A DNA stretch of 64,000 bases from Sphingomonas changnyeongensis (GCF_009913435.1 NZ_CP047895.1:1372501-1436500); one strand, 5' to 3'; positions 1-12,680 are shown, numbered from the stretch's first letter. Notes: a model not told the origin generated them from the letters alone. Made by a program: numbers and translations.

Positions 1-1
1 A

Positions 2-478
2 CGCGCGGTCCGGGCGGTCGCCCCGGCGGCGCGGATCGACGGCCATGCCCGCTGGCTCGGCCCGGTGCTGCGCCTGACCGGTGCGCTGGGCGGGCTGGTG
101 GCGCTGGTCGTGATGCTGACCGGCATTGCGACCGCCGCCTGTGTCGTGCTCGCCGCGCGGGCGGCGCTCAACACCCACCGCGCGACCATCGATGTGCTGC
201 ATCTGCTGGGCGCGACCGATGCCCAGATTGCGCGGCTGTTCCAGCGCCGCATCGCGCTCGATGCGCTGTTCGGCGGCGGGCTCGGCCTTGGCTGCGGCGT
301 CGTTGCGCTGATCCTGATCGGCGGGCGGATCGGTGCGCTCGGCTCCGAACTGGTCGGCGGGGCGGGGATGCCGGGCTGGGGCTGGCTGGCGCTGCTGGCG
401 GTGCCGCTTGCCGCCGCGCTGGTCGCGACCATCGCCGCGCGGCTGACGGTGATGCGCGCGCTCGCCCGGATTTTGTGA
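2..478 (+). CDS. ftsX: Cell-division ABC transporter permease FtsX (C-terminal part)
   Basis: The 5' end lies outside the window, so only about the last 158 residues are seen. FtsX is the membrane subunit of the FtsEX complex, which acts at the division septum and controls cell-wall hydrolases. The visible part has three hydrophobic segments and the FtsX/MacB-type cytoplasmic motif around 'IDVLHLLGATDAQIARLF', followed by a last membrane helix and a short basic tail ending in LARIL. The open frame runs into the window edge without a start. A YdcF-like gene and plsC follow closely on the same strand, so the three may be cotranscribed. Identification rests on the LLGAT-x-x-x-I motif and the membrane layout; another FtsX-like permease is a less likely reading. 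Confidence 0.85.
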   Translation, partial: RAVRAVAPAARIDGHARWLGPVLRLTGALGGLVALVVMLTGIATAACVVLAARAALNTHRATIDVLHLLGATDAQIARLFQRRIALDALFGGGLGLGCGVVALILIGGRIGALGSELVGGAGMPGWGWLALLAVPLAAALVATIAARLTVMRALARIL

Positions 479-494
479 CAGGATCCGGCCCGGC

Positions 495-1021
495 ATGATC
501 CGAAGACTGCTCTCTGCGCTGATGATCCTCTGGCTGACCGGCTTTGTCTGGTTCGTCGTCATGCTGCCGCGCCCGGCCGATGACAGCCGCACCGATGCGG
601 TGATTGTGCTGACCGGCGGGGCCGGGCGGATCGAGCGCGGGCTGCAGCTGCTGACCGCCGGGCGGGCGCGCCGGATGCTGATTTCGGGCGTTGATCCGCT
701 GGTGCGTCCGGGCGAGCTGGCCGCGCGCTACGGCGTTCCGGCGCGGCTGTTCGCCTGCTGCATCGATCTGGGCGATGCCGTCGACACGCGCTCGAACGGC
801 GAGGAGGCGGCGGGCTGGATCCGCGCCCGTCGTTATCGTTCGGTGCGGCTGGTGACGACCGACTGGCATATGCGCCGCGCCGGGTTCGAGCTGGAGCGGC
901 AGCTGCCCCCGGCACGCGCGTGCTGCGCGACGCGGTGCGCAGCGATCCCGATCTGGGGATGCTGATGATCGAATATCACAAATATCTGTTGCGGCGCGGG
1001 GCCGCATTGTTCGGGATCTGA
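495..1021 (+). CDS. YdcF/DUF218-family membrane-anchored protein (frameshift near 906-910)
   Basis: One N-terminal hydrophobic anchor (about residues 4-25) is followed by a DUF218 fold: 'DAVIVLTGGAGRIERGLQL' matches the family start and 'VRLVTTDWHMRRAGFEL' the conserved late strand. Proteins of this family (YdcF, SanA) are thought to act in envelope metabolism or bind nucleotides, but the reaction is unknown. The frame breaks at a run of five C at 906-910. Restoring one base continues it as 'GTRVLRDAVRSDPDLGM' and then to '...RRGAALFGI', stopping at 1019-1021, three bases before plsC. The restored protein is about 175 residues, normal for the family. I therefore read this as an intact gene with a deleted base, not a pseudogene. 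Confidence 0.8.
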
Positions 1022-1024
1022 TCG

Positions 1025-1740
1025 ATGGCCGTGCTCCGCACGATTCTGTTCATGCTGGTTTTCTATCCGGCGAGCGCGTTGATCGTGCTCCTGTCGCCCA
1101 TTGCCTCGGCGCTCGGCCGGCCGGCGCAGATCCGCTGGACCTATGTGTGGATCCATATCCATGACTGGGCGACGCGGGTGCTGCTCGGCATCCGCTACCG
1201 GATCGAGGGGCAGGTGCCGCCCGGCCCGGTGCTGGTCGCGATGAAGCATGAGGCGATGTACGAGACGCTGGCGGCGTTCCTGTTCCTCGACCGCCCCTGC
1301 CCGGTGTTCAAGCGCGAGCTGACGCGCATTCCGCTCTGGGGCCGGGTGACGCGGGTCTATGGCTCGGTGGTCGTCGACCGCGATGGCGGCGCGCGGGCGA
1401 TGCGCACGCTGCTGACCGAGGCGCGCGCGCTGATCGGCGAGGGGCGGCCGATCCTGATTTTCCCCGAAGGCACGCGTGTGCCGCATGGCAGCCGCCCGCC
1501 GGTCAAGCCGGGCATTTCGGGGCTTTACCGCATGCTCGGCCTGCCCGTCGTGCCGGTGGCGGTCGACAGCGGGCGGCTGTGGCCGCGCGGCGGTTTTGCC
1601 CGCCATGCCGGGCTGGTCACGTTCCGCGTCGGCGAGACGATCCCCCCGGCCTGCCGCGCGCGGAGATGGAGCAGCGGCTGGTGGCCGCGATCAACGCGCT
1701 CAACCCGCCGGAGGCGCCGGCGACGGCCGTTCCGGCCTGA
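1025..1740 (+). CDS. plsC: 1-acyl-sn-glycerol-3-phosphate acyltransferase (frameshift near 1642-1647)
   Basis: PlsC adds the second acyl chain to lysophosphatidic acid in phospholipid synthesis at the inner membrane. After an N-terminal hydrophobic segment come the acyltransferase blocks in order: 'MKHEAMYET' in place of the usual NHxxxxD (H present, last acidic residue E), 'KRELTRIPLWG', and 'IFPEGTR' for glycerol-phosphate binding, then 'GLPVVPVAVDSG'. The frame breaks in a run of six C at 1642-1647. Restoring one base gives 'GLPRAEMEQRLVAAINALN' and a stop at 1738-1740, for about 238 residues. The unrepaired frame runs on into low-quality Arg-rich sequence over the opposite tetR gene, which supports an error. 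The 3' end overlaps tetR by about 41 bp, tail to tail. Confidence 0.85.
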
Positions 1741-2287
1741 CATTGGCCTCGGCGGCGGCGCGCGCAATCGCCGCCTCGGCCAGCGCCGGGCGGCCGAGCG
1801 CGTCGAGCAGCATCGCCCCCTCGATCACCGCCAGCAGATGGTGCGCGGCCGGGGTGGATTCGCCCTCGGGCAGGTCGAGCCGTTCGTCGAGCCATGCAGC
1901 GAACAGATCGGCGATCGCGCCGGCGATCCGCCGCTGCGGCTCGGTCCCGCGCGCGGCGCCGGCGGCAAGATCGAGCCACAGATGCATGAACGGCCTGAGC
2001 GCCGGGTCCGCCATCCCGGCCCAGACCGCCCCCAGCAGCGCCGCCCAGCCGAGCCGCGTGCCCGGCGGCAGCGCGGCGGCGAGGATCGCGGTCAGCCGCC
2101 GCGCGATGCGGTCGAGCGTCAGCGCCAGCAGCCGGTCCTTGTCGCCGAAATAATAAAGCAGCATCCGGTCGCTCGTGCCCGCCGCGCGCGCCAGCGGCCT
2201 CAGGCTCGCCCCGGCCAGCCCGTGGGTCAGCAGATGATCGGCCATCGCCTCGATCGCCGCGTCGCGCCGGTCGTCCTTCATGGTCAT
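1700..2287 (-). CDS. TetR/AcrR-family transcriptional regulator
   Basis: The 195-residue protein starts with a TetR-type helix-turn-helix: 'AAIEAMADHLLTHGLAGAS' then 'LRPLARAAGTSDRMLLYYF', where LYYFGDK is the typical end of the recognition helix. The remainder is helical, as in ligand-binding TetR domains. It is divergent from a small membrane protein beginning at 2390. The 102-bp gap holds two matching palindromes (2325-2340 and 2351-2366), so autorepression plus control of the membrane gene is the simplest model. The ligand is unknown. It overlaps the end of plsC on the other strand. Confidence 0.88.
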   Translation of the reverse strand: MTMKDDRRDAAIEAMADHLLTHGLAGASLRPLARAAGTSDRMLLYYFGDKDRLLALTLDRIARRLTAILAAALPPGTRLGWAALLGAVWAGMADPALRPFMHLWLDLAAGAARGTEPQRRIAGAIADLFAAWLDERLDLPEGESTPAAHHLLAVIEGAMLLDALGRPALAEAAIARAAAEANVRPERPSPAPPAG

Positions 2288-2324
2288 GGCCCGATCTCCA
2301 TCGCGCCCCCATAGCTGAAATACC

Positions 2325-2340
2325 TGTAGCGGTCGCTACA
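2325..2340. promoter_or_regulatory. Probable TetR operator 1
   Basis: A palindrome with arms TGTAGC and GCTACA around GGTC lies between the divergent tetR and membrane-protein genes. The same arms recur 26 bp downstream. Two identical-arm palindromes beside a TetR gene are the usual arrangement of its operators. Binding is inferred. Confidence 0.75.
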
Positions 2341-2350
2341 AAATCTGTTA

Positions 2351-2366
2351 TGTAGCGGGTGCTACA
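2351..2366. promoter_or_regulatory. Probable TetR operator 2
   Basis: Second copy of the palindrome, with arms TGTAGC and GCTACA around GGGT. It lies 23 bp before the start codon at 2390 and just upstream of the GAGGGAG ribosome-binding site, so a bound repressor would block transcription of the membrane-protein gene directly. Confidence 0.75.
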
Positions 2367-2389
2367 TTGACCTTGAGGGAGCGGCTGCG

Positions 2390-2812
2390 ATGACCGGGTT
2401 CTGGAAGAAATGGCTGGCGGCGTGGTGTGCGGCGGTCGTGATGTTCGGGGTGGTGCTCGCCTCGGGCGCGCATCCGGCAACCGATATGCCGGTTGATCTG
2501 CTTTATGAGCTGCTCAATCCCGCGCAGCCGGCCGATTTCACCCCGGCGCTCAGGTTCGCGACCGGGCTGATGGGCGCGCTCACCATCGGCTGGGGGCTGA
2601 CCATCGCGGCGGCAATCGGTGCGGCACTGCGCGCCGGGCCGGACGGGGCAGGGACATGGCGGCGGCTGACCGGCGCGATCCTGATCTGGTTCCTGGTCGA
2701 TTCGGGCCTGTCGATCCTGACCGGCTATGGCCTCAACGCCGTGTCCAATGCGGTGTTCACCGCCGGCTATCTGCTGCCGGTCTGGCGTTCAGGGGTGCTG
2801 GCGGCGCGCTGA
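2390..2812 (+). CDS. Small four-helix membrane protein of unknown function
   Basis: The protein has 140 residues with about four hydrophobic stretches: near 10-28 ('WLAAWCAAVVMFGVVLASG'), 55-80, 95-112 and 116-134. I do not recognise a named family. It starts with ATG after GAGGGAG at a 9-base gap. It is the only gene facing the TetR regulator across the two palindromic operators, so it is probably induced when that regulator binds a ligand. A role in membrane transport or stress response is possible but unsupported. No frameshift or unusual composition is seen. Confidence 0.75.
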   Translation: MTGFWKKWLAAWCAAVVMFGVVLASGAHPATDMPVDLLYELLNPAQPADFTPALRFATGLMGALTIGWGLTIAAAIGAALRAGPDGAGTWRRLTGAILIWFLVDSGLSILTGYGLNAVSNAVFTAGYLLPVWRSGVLAAR

Positions 2813-2888
2813 GCGCCGTTGTTTGGGAACAACGCGTTTTCAGGGCGGCTTCCGCCGCACGGGCGGCGCCAGGGTGTTTTGCCTGGTC

Positions 2889-2972
2889 GCGGCACCGGCC
2901 CGCTCCCCCACCCGGCCTCCCATAGCATATCCTGCCGTGGGGAGGCCGGGTGGGGGAGCGGGCCGGTGCCGC
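2889..2972. repeat. Long palindromic intergenic repeat, copy 1
   Basis: A perfect inverted repeat has arms at 2889-2921 and 2940-2972, with 33 bases paired around an 18-base loop. A second small hairpin follows at 2976-2991 (arms TGCGGC and GCCGCA around GTGA). A second copy of the whole unit is at 33950-34050. The arms are the same in both copies, but the central 20 bases are in the opposite orientation. It sits between the membrane-protein gene and the end of tyrA. It encodes nothing convincing. It resembles a REP- or MITE-like dispersed element and could also terminate transcripts from both sides. Confidence 0.85.
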
Positions 2973-2995
2973 CCCTGCGGCGTGAGCCGCACAAG

Positions 2996-3904
2996 CTAGT
3001 CGTGCGCGCGGCCGAAATCGGGGCGGGCATCGTCCTGCCCCTGTTCGATGATGCCGCGCCGGATCGCGCGGGTGCGGGTGAACAGGTCAAACAGCATGTC
3101 GCCATCGCCCCAGCGGATCGCCCGCTGGAGCGCGGACAGATCCTCGCTGAACCGTTGCAGCATGTCGAGCACGGCCTCGCGGTTGGCGAGGAACACGTCG
3201 CGCCACATCGTCGGGTCGGACGCGGCGATGCGGGTGAAATCGCGAAAGCCGCCGGCTGAATATTTGATCACTTCCGACCGGGTGACGGTTTCAAGGTCGG
3301 ATGCGGTGCCGACGATCGTATAGGCGATCAGGTGCGGCAGATGCGAGGTGACGGCGAGCACCAGATCATGGTGTTCGGGCGTCATCATGTCGACCTGCGC
3401 GCCCAGCCGTTCCCAGAACGCCTGCAGCCGCGCCGCGGCCACCGGATCGCCGCCGTCCACCGGGGTCAGGATGCACCAGCGGCCATGGAACAGGCTGGCA
3501 AAGCCCGCTTCCGGTCCGCTGTTTTCGGTGCCCGCGACCGGATGGGCGGGGACGATCTGCCGCGCCGGGATGACGGCGCCAAGCGCGGCCGCGACGCTCG
3601 CCTTGGACGAGCCGACGTCGGAGACGATGGCATCGGCGGGCAGATCGGGCGCGATCACCTCCGCGACCGGCCCGATCGCGCCCACCGGCACGCACAGGAT
3701 CACCAGATCGGCGTCGGTGACGGCGGCCCCGGCATTGTCGGCAATGTCGTCGCACAGGTTGAGCGCGCGCGCCGTCTCGCGCACCGCCGGATCGGCGTCA
3801 TGCCCGGCCAGATGCACGCCGGGCATATGCTGGCGCACCGCCCGCGCGATGGACGAGCCGATCAGGCCGAGCCCGATGATCGAGACGCGGCTGAACGGCA
3901 GCAT
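2996..3904 (-). CDS. tyrA: Prephenate/arogenate dehydrogenase
   Basis: TyrA oxidatively decarboxylates prephenate (or arogenate) with NAD(P) on the way to tyrosine. The N-terminal Rossmann motif 'VSIIGLGLIGSSIARAV' begins at residue 7, followed by 'VILCVPVGAI' and the family blocks 'VSDVGSSKASV', 'PAHPVAGTENSGPEAG' and 'TSHLPHLIAYTIV'. In the last, His-Leu-Pro-His is the substrate-binding part. Length is 302 residues, normal for the family. I chose the ATG at 3904 because it overlaps the hisC stop (TGATG) and starts directly before the Rossmann strand; the longer open frame upstream is hisC sequence in another frame. The overlap implies translational coupling with hisC. Substrate preference cannot be told from sequence. 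Confidence 0.93.
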   Translation of the reverse strand: MLPFSRVSIIGLGLIGSSIARAVRQHMPGVHLAGHDADPAVRETARALNLCDDIADNAGAAVTDADLVILCVPVGAIGPVAEVIAPDLPADAIVSDVGSSKASVAAALGAVIPARQIVPAHPVAGTENSGPEAGFASLFHGRWCILTPVDGGDPVAAARLQAFWERLGAQVDMMTPEHHDLVLAVTSHLPHLIAYTIVGTASDLETVTRSEVIKYSAGGFRDFTRIAASDPTMWRDVFLANREAVLDMLQRFSEDLSALQRAIRWGDGDMLFDLFTRTRAIRRGIIEQGQDDARPDFGRAHD

Positions 3905-5016
3905 CAGGCCCGTTCGGCCAGCGCCCTGAGCGCGGCGGCCACGCCCTGCGTTTCCTCCGCCGTGCCGATCGAGATGCGCAGGCCGTTGCCCAGCCCCTGA
4001 CCCGGCAGCCAGCGGGTGATGTAGCCCGCGTCCATCAGCCCGCGATAGGCATGTTCGGCGGTGAGCGCGCCTTCGAAGATCACCAGCACGAAGTTCGCGC
4101 GCGACGGAATGGCGCGCAGCCCCTTGTTGCCAAGGGCTGCGATCTCGCCCTCGAACCAGCTCCGCCATTTGGCGTTATGATCGCGGCTGGTGGCGACGAA
4201 TGCATCATCGGCAAGCGCCGCGACCGCCGCGCGCTGGCCGCCGATGGTCATGTTGAACGGCAGGCGGATGCGGTGCATCGCCTCGATCAGCGGTGCTGCG
4301 CCATAGCCCCAGCCCAGCCGCTCTGCCGCCAGACCGTGGATCTTGGAAAAGGTCCGCGTGATCAGGACGTTGGGCGCGGTCTGCGCCAGTTCCATGCCGC
4401 CATCATCCTCATCCGCGCCCAGATATTCGGCATAGGCATGATCGAGGACGAGCAGCACATGCGGCGGCAGCCCGGCATGCAGCCGCGCGATTTCGGCGCG
4501 CGGGGTGTAGGTGCCGGTCGGGTTGTTGGGATTGGCGATGTAGACGATGCGGGTGCGGGGCGTGACCGCCGCTAGGATCGCATCGACATCGGTTGCATAA
4601 TCGCGGTCGGGTGCCACCACCGGCGTCGCACCAACACGGCGGGCCGCAATCTCATAGACCGCAAAGCCGTAGCGGACGAAGATCACCTCGTCGCCCGGGC
4701 CGGCAAAGGCACCGGCGGCCAGATGCAGCACCTCGTCCGAGCCATTGCCATAGATGACCCGTGCAGGATCAAGGCCATATTTGGCGGCAATCGCCTCGCG
4801 CACCATCGCCGCCCCGGCATCGGGATAGCGTTCCAGGCTGTCGGCCGCCGACTGATAGGCGGCGCGCGCCGCCGCGCTGGTGCCGAGCGGGTTTTCGTTC
4901 GACGACAGCTTGGCGACCTTGCGGCCGTCATCGGTGGTGGCGCGCCCGGGGACATAGGGCGCGATGCGCATGATCCAGTCCTTGGCGACCGGAGCCGGAG
5001 ACGTTGCGTGATCCAT
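3904..5016 (-). CDS. hisC: Histidinol-phosphate / aromatic aminotransferase
   Basis: This PLP-dependent class I/II aminotransferase (370 residues) transfers an amino group to imidazole-acetol phosphate and, in many bacteria, to prephenate or aromatic keto acids. Visible motifs are '[10 protein letters not shown]' near the N terminus, '[11 protein letters not shown]', '[12 protein letters not shown]', 'LDHAYAEY' and the PLP lysine in '[19 protein letters not shown]'. Coupling to tyrA by a one-base overlap suggests that here it works in tyrosine and phenylalanine synthesis as well as, or instead of, histidine synthesis. I start it at 5016 (MDHATSPAP), which fits sphingomonad homologues; the open frame continues upstream without family similarity. 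Confidence 0.92.
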   Translation of the reverse strand: MDHATSPAPVAKDWIMRIAPYVPGRATTDDGRKVAKLSSNENPLGTSAAARAAYQSAADSLERYPDAGAAMVREAIAAKYGLDPARVIYGNGSDEVLHLAAGAFAGPGDEVIFVRYGFAVYEIAARRVGATPVVAPDRDYATDVDAILAAVTPRTRIVYIANPNNPTGTYTPRAEIARLHAGLPPHVLLVLDHAYAEYLGADEDDGGMELAQTAPNVLITRTFSKIHGLAAERLGWGYGAAPLIEAMHRIRLPFNMTIGGQRAAVAALADDAFVATSRDHNAKWRSWFEGEIAALGNKGLRAIPSRANFVLVIFEGALTAEHAYRGLMDAGYITRWLPGQGLGNGLRISIGTAEETQGVAAALRALAERA

Positions 5017-5146
5017 GGCGCGGCCCCTTACGGCTTTGCCCGCAGCGCCGCAATGGCAGCCGGGGCCGGTTCCGTCCCTGCTATCCACAACTCTCTTGCG
5101 CCCGGGCGTTGCACGCGCGCGGGGCACATCCTAGAGAAACCGGCCA

Positions 5147-5805
5147 ATGAGCCAGCCTGTCCGCATCGCGCCTTCGATCCTGTCCGCCGATTTCGCCCGT
5201 CTGGGCGAAGAGGTGCGGGCAATCGATTCGGCGGGGGCCGACTGGATCCATGTCGATGTGATGGACGGTCATTTCGTGCCCAACATCACCATCGGCCCGG
5301 CGGTGGTGAAGGCGCTCAGGCCGCACACGGCCAAGCCGTTCGACGTCCATCTGATGATCTCCCCGGTCGATCCGTATCTGGAAGCGTTCGCCGAGGCCGG
5401 GGCCGACATCATCACCGTCCATCCCGAGGCCGGACCCCATCTGCACCGCACGATCCAGCGCATCAAGGCGCTGGGCCGCAAGGCGGGCGTGTCGCTCAAT
5501 CCCGCAACCCCGGCCAAGATGCTCGACTATGTGCTCGAAGAGGTCGATCTGGTGCTGGTGATGAGCGTCAATCCCGGCTTTGGCGGGCAGAGCTTCATCG
5601 ACAGCCAGCTGCGCAAGATCGAGGCGATCCGCAAGCAGATCGACCGGATCGGCAAGCCCATCCATCTGGAGGTCGATGGCGGCATCGACCGCGACACCGC
5701 GCCGCGCGCGATCGCCGCCGGGGCCGATGTGCTGGTGGCGGGAACCGCAAGTTTCCGCGGCGGGCCGGATGCCTATGCCGCCAATATCGAGGCGCTGCGC
5801 GGCGG

Positions 5806-5809
<4 letters not shown>
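5147..5809 (+). CDS. rpe: Ribulose-phosphate 3-epimerase
   Basis: Rpe interconverts ribulose 5-phosphate and xylulose 5-phosphate in the pentose phosphate pathway. The TIM-barrel protein has the family's metal and catalytic motifs: '[17 protein letters not shown]', '[17 protein letters not shown]', 'DVHLMI', '[14 protein letters not shown]' and '[12 protein letters not shown]'. Length is 220 residues, as usual. The stop codon overlaps the next start by four bases (ATGA), so it is probably translated together with the heparinase-like gene. The pairing of rpe with a heparinase gene is common in sphingomonads. Confidence 0.96.
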
Positions 5810-9924
<4,115 letters not shown>

Positions 9925-9948
9925 CCGGCCCGGTCGATACCCGAATGC

Positions 9949-9987
9949 GTGGCGGCGTCCCCCCGGGGGGCGCCGCCACATGTTTTT
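9949..9987 (+). terminator. Rho-independent terminator after katG
   Basis: A strong hairpin (outer arms GTGGCGGCG and CGCCGCCAC, inner CCCCCC-GGGGGG, one bulged T) is followed by TGTTTTT. It ends 15 bases before the folA stop and therefore separates katG from the convergent thyA-folA pair. Confidence 0.85.
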
Positions 9988-10001
9988 CGGGCGGTGCCGC
10001 G

Positions 10002-10490
10002 TCAGCGGATCAGGGTCACGAAGCTGTAGCCGTCATGATCCGCGCGCGCGGCCTCGCGCCAGCCGGTGAGCGCGGGCAGGACGGTGTCGCCATCGGGGCT
10101 GCCGCGCACCTCAGTGAGTTCGATCCGGTCCGCGCGGTCGAGGAACAGCCGGTAGATTTCAGCGCCGCCGATCACCGAGACGACGGGCACGTCGCCCGCC
10201 AGCGCGAGCGCCGCATCGACGCTGCCGGCCACCTCCGCGCCCGCAGCCGTCCAGGCACCGCGCGTCAGCACGATATGCCGCCGCCCGGGCAGCAGGCCGG
10301 GCAGGCTTTCAAAGGTGCGCCTGCCCATCACCATCGGCGTGCCGAGGGTCAGCGCCTTGAACCGCTTGAGATCGGCCGGGATGTGCCAGGGCAGGGCACC
10401 GTCGCGCCCGATCACGCCATTGTCGGCGCGCGCGACGACCAGCACGATCTGCGGCCCGGCCGCGCCGGGGATCGGGACGGGGGGCGTCAT
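10002..10490 (-). CDS. folA: Dihydrofolate reductase
   Basis: DHFR reduces dihydrofolate to tetrahydrofolate with NADPH and so recycles the product of the adjacent thymidylate synthase. The 162-residue protein has 'NGVIGRDGALPWHIPADL' (Met20 loop, conserved Trp and the acidic residue), 'MVMGRRTFESL' and 'VIGGAEIYRLF' for NADPH binding. It follows thyA, with its start overlapping the thyA stop (TGATG), so the two are translationally coupled. The N terminus has about ten extra residues of Pro-Gly sequence before the first strand. Confidence 0.95.
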   Translation of the reverse strand: MTPPVPIPGAAGPQIVLVVARADNGVIGRDGALPWHIPADLKRFKALTLGTPMVMGRRTFESLPGLLPGRRHIVLTRGAWTAAGAEVAGSVDAALALAGDVPVVSVIGGAEIYRLFLDRADRIELTEVRGSPDGDTVLPALTGWREAARADHDGYSFVTLIR

Positions 10491-11386
10491 CAGACGGCGA
10501 CCGGTGCGGCGATCGCCGGATGGGGATCATAGCCGGTCACGACCACATCCTCGAACCGATAGTCGAAGATCGTGTCCGGCCGCCGCGCAAGATCGAGCCG
10601 GGGGAAGGGGCGCGGCGTGCGCGCCAGCTGCTCCTCCACCAGATGGCCGTGGTTGAGATAGACATGCACGTCGCCGCCCATCCACACGATCTCGCCGGGC
10701 TCAAGGTCGCAGATCTGCGCCAGCATCCTGAGCAGCAGCGCGGCTTCGAAGATGTTGAACGCAAAGCCCAGGCCCAGATCGCAGGAGCGCTGGTAGAGAA
10801 TGCCCGACAGCCGCCCGTCCGCGACCTGATATTGATAGGTCATGTGGCAGGGCGGCAGCGCCATCCGGTCGAGATCGGCGACGTTCCAGCCGGTGAAGAT
10901 GTGCCGCCGCGACGCCGGATTGCGCCGCAGCCCGTCGACCAGCGCGGCGATCTGGTTGATCGTGCCGCCCTTGCCGTCGGGCCAGGCGACCCATTGCCGG
11001 CCATAGACCGGGCCGAGATCGCCCCAGCGGGCGGCAAACCCGTCATCGGCCAGGATGCGCGCCTCGAACGCGTCGCGGTCGATCGCCTCGCCGGTTTCGC
11101 GCCGGAAGCGGTCGAGCGGCCAGTCGGTCCAGATGTGCACGCCCTGCGCGACCAGCGGGCGGATATTGGTGTCGCCGGTCAGGAACCACAGCAGCTCGCG
11201 CACCGCGGTTTTCCAGAACACGCGCTTGGTGGTCAGGATCGGCACCGTCCCGTCGGACAGGTCGAAGCGCAGGGTCGCGCCGAACAGGGCGCGGGTGCCC
11301 ACCCCGGTGCGGTCGATTCGTTCGTCCCCCTCGCGCCAGACGCGGCGCATCAGGTCGAGATAGTCTTGTTCGGCATGGCTGGTCAT
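10490..11386 (-). CDS. thyA: Thymidylate synthase
   Basis: ThyA makes dTMP from dUMP with methylenetetrahydrofolate. Motifs in order are 'DRTGVGTRALFG' (phosphate-binding Arg), 'ELLWFLTGDTNI', 'GPVYGRQW', the nucleophile Cys in 'MALPPCHMTYQYQV', 'QRSCDLGLGFAFNI' and 'GDVHVYLNH'. Length is 298 residues, a little longer than the E. coli protein because of an insertion before the GPVYGRQW block. I chose ATG 11386 (MTSHAEQDYL), where homology starts; the open frame continues further upstream without support. It is the first gene of a thyA-folA unit. Confidence 0.95.
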   Translation of the reverse strand: MTSHAEQDYLDLMRRVWREGDERIDRTGVGTRALFGATLRFDLSDGTVPILTTKRVFWKTAVRELLWFLTGDTNIRPLVAQGVHIWTDWPLDRFRRETGEAIDRDAFEARILADDGFAARWGDLGPVYGRQWVAWPDGKGGTINQIAALVDGLRRNPASRRHIFTGWNVADLDRMALPPCHMTYQYQVADGRLSGILYQRSCDLGLGFAFNIFEAALLLRMLAQICDLEPGEIVWMGGDVHVYLNHGHLVEEQLARTPRPFPRLDLARRPDTIFDYRFEDVVVTGYDPHPAIAAPVAV

Positions 11387-11526
11387 CACGCGGCGAAGCT
11401 TTGCGCGACCCGGCCCCTGCGCGCAACCGCAGCCGCGCATGCCATTCCGCCGCAGCGGCAAAGCGTTGCGGATCGCGACTGAAAATCCCCTTGTGCCGTA
11501 ACGGAAAGCATGATGTCATGTCATCA

Positions 11527-11547
11527 CATCACCTGATCTTGGTGATG
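11527..11547 (+). promoter_or_regulatory. Hairpin in the tonB leader
   Basis: A perfect inverted repeat (arms CATCACC and GGTGATG, 7-base loop) lies eight bases before the AAGGAG ribosome-binding site of tonB. It may be an operator or an mRNA structure that affects translation. There is no further evidence. Confidence 0.35.
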
Positions 11548-11568
11548 GACATGGAAGGAGACGGTGCC

Positions 11569-12234
11569 ATGCCGGCTGAAGGTTTCCTGTCGCGGCGCGA
11601 ACGCCACCCTGTTGCCCTGACCATCGCGGTCGCCCTCAATCTGGGCGGCGTGACGGCGCTGATGCTGGCGCGCGGCGATATGCCCATGCCACGGGCCTGG
11701 GTGATCCCGACGATCCTGATCCCGCCCGAACCGCCAAAGGCGGAGCCGGTGCAGCCCGTGCCACCCAGATCCAGGCCGGCAGTGGCTCGCCCGGCGCCGC
11801 GCCCGGCTGAAACCACGCCGGTCGCGCCGCCCCCCGCCGGAACCACTTCGCTGGCCGGCGATCCGACACCCATGACCTCGGGGACGGGCGATGCCGCCTT
11901 GGGGAGCGGCGGGGTGCCCGCGCAGCCCGACCCGCCGGTTCCGGTGTTCAGCGAGGCGGCGGTCGATCCCCGCTATGCCGCGCAGCTGCAGCCGCCTTAT
12001 CCGCCCCAGCTCGAGCGGCTGTCGGTCGAGGGGCGGGTGGTGATCGAGGTGCGGATCGGCACCGATGGCCGGGTCAAGGCGGCGCGGATCCTGTTCGCCG
12101 ATGACGAGGATTTCGCGCGCGTGACCGAGCGGCAGGCGCTCACCCGCTGGCGCTTCCGCCCGGCGACGCGCGACGCCATGCCGGTTGAAAGCGTCAAGCG
12201 GCTGACCGTCCGCTTCCAGCTTCGCCGGGGCTGA
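11569..12234 (+). CDS. tonB: Energy transducer TonB
   Basis: TonB links the inner-membrane proton-motive force to outer-membrane TonB-dependent receptors, two of which lie 12-16 kb downstream. The layout is classical: one N-terminal membrane helix (about residues 15-33), a Pro-rich periplasmic linker rich in PxP and PAP, then a C-terminal TonB domain with 'PPYPPQLERLSVEGRVVIEV' and 'RQALTRWRFRPATRDAMPV'. Length is 221 residues. ATG 11569 was chosen because AAGGAG lies eight bases upstream; earlier in-frame starts would place the helix far from the N terminus. No exbB or exbD is adjacent. A hairpin lies in the leader. Confidence 0.9.
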   Translation: MPAEGFLSRRERHPVALTIAVALNLGGVTALMLARGDMPMPRAWVIPTILIPPEPPKAEPVQPVPPRSRPAVARPAPRPAETTPVAPPPAGTTSLAGDPTPMTSGTGDAALGSGGVPAQPDPPVPVFSEAAVDPRYAAQLQPPYPPQLERLSVEGRVVIEVRIGTDGRVKAARILFADDEDFARVTERQALTRWRFRPATRDAMPVESVKRLTVRFQLRRG

Positions 12235-12240
12235 CCGGCA

Positions 12241-12270
12241 GGGCCGGCGCGTTCCCCGCCGCGCCGGCCC
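12241..12270 (+). terminator. Strong hairpin after tonB
   Basis: A perfect 11-bp stem (GGGCCGGCGCG with CGCGCCGGCCC) and 8-base loop begins seven bases after the tonB stop. It lacks a clear T tract, so it could be a weak terminator or an mRNA 3'-end stabiliser. Confidence 0.5.
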
Positions 12271-12329
12271 GACCGGCCCCTTCTCAACCAGTCTGGCGAA
12301 CCGGGGGCGGAGGCCCTAGATTGCGGCCG

Positions 12330-12680
12330 ATGTCGCGCCTCCGCCTCTTCAACGTCTTTCATGCGATCCGTGATCTGCGCGCCTTTCTGGCGACGCGGGG
12401 CAAGCATGAGCTGGTGTTCGCGTTTCTGGCGATCGTCACCACCGTGTCGATCATCGTCGTGTTCATGCTCGATTCGCGCTCGCTCAAAAAACCCTATGAG
12501 CGGCGCATCCAATATGTCGAAAGCTGGCCGGCCGACCGCAGCGATGCGGAAATCATCGCCGCGCAAAAGGTCGATGCCGCCAACCGCGCCAAGCGCGAGG
12601 CCGCCGAGGCGCGCGCCAAGGCGGAGCGGCGCGCCGCGTTCAAGCGGCTGGACGACGCGCTCGAGCGGCTGGGGCTTTGA
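12330..12680 (+). CDS. Single-helix membrane protein with charged coiled-coil tail
   Basis: The 116-residue protein has one clear membrane helix near 30-50 ('ELVFAFLAIVTTVSIIVVFM') after a short basic N terminus. About 40 residues near its C-terminal end are Ala/Arg/Glu/Lys-rich and likely coiled-coil ('AANRAKREAAEARAKAERRA'). I do not recognise a functional family. It ends three bases before ribD (ATG at 12683), so it is likely the first gene of the riboflavin transcript. A TTG nine bases upstream is in frame, but ATG 12330 is preferred. A link to riboflavin synthesis is suggested only by position. Confidence 0.75.
   Translation: MSRLRLFNVFHAIRDLRAFLATRGKHELVFAFLAIVTTVSIIVVFMLDSRSLKKPYERRIQYVESWPADRSDAEIIAAQKVDAANRAKREAAEARAKAERRAAFKRLDDALERLGL

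Noticed and set aside
495-1740. ydcF and plsC as pseudogenes
   Set aside because: Each needs just one base in a C run to restore a full family protein, and six other genes in the window show the same pattern.
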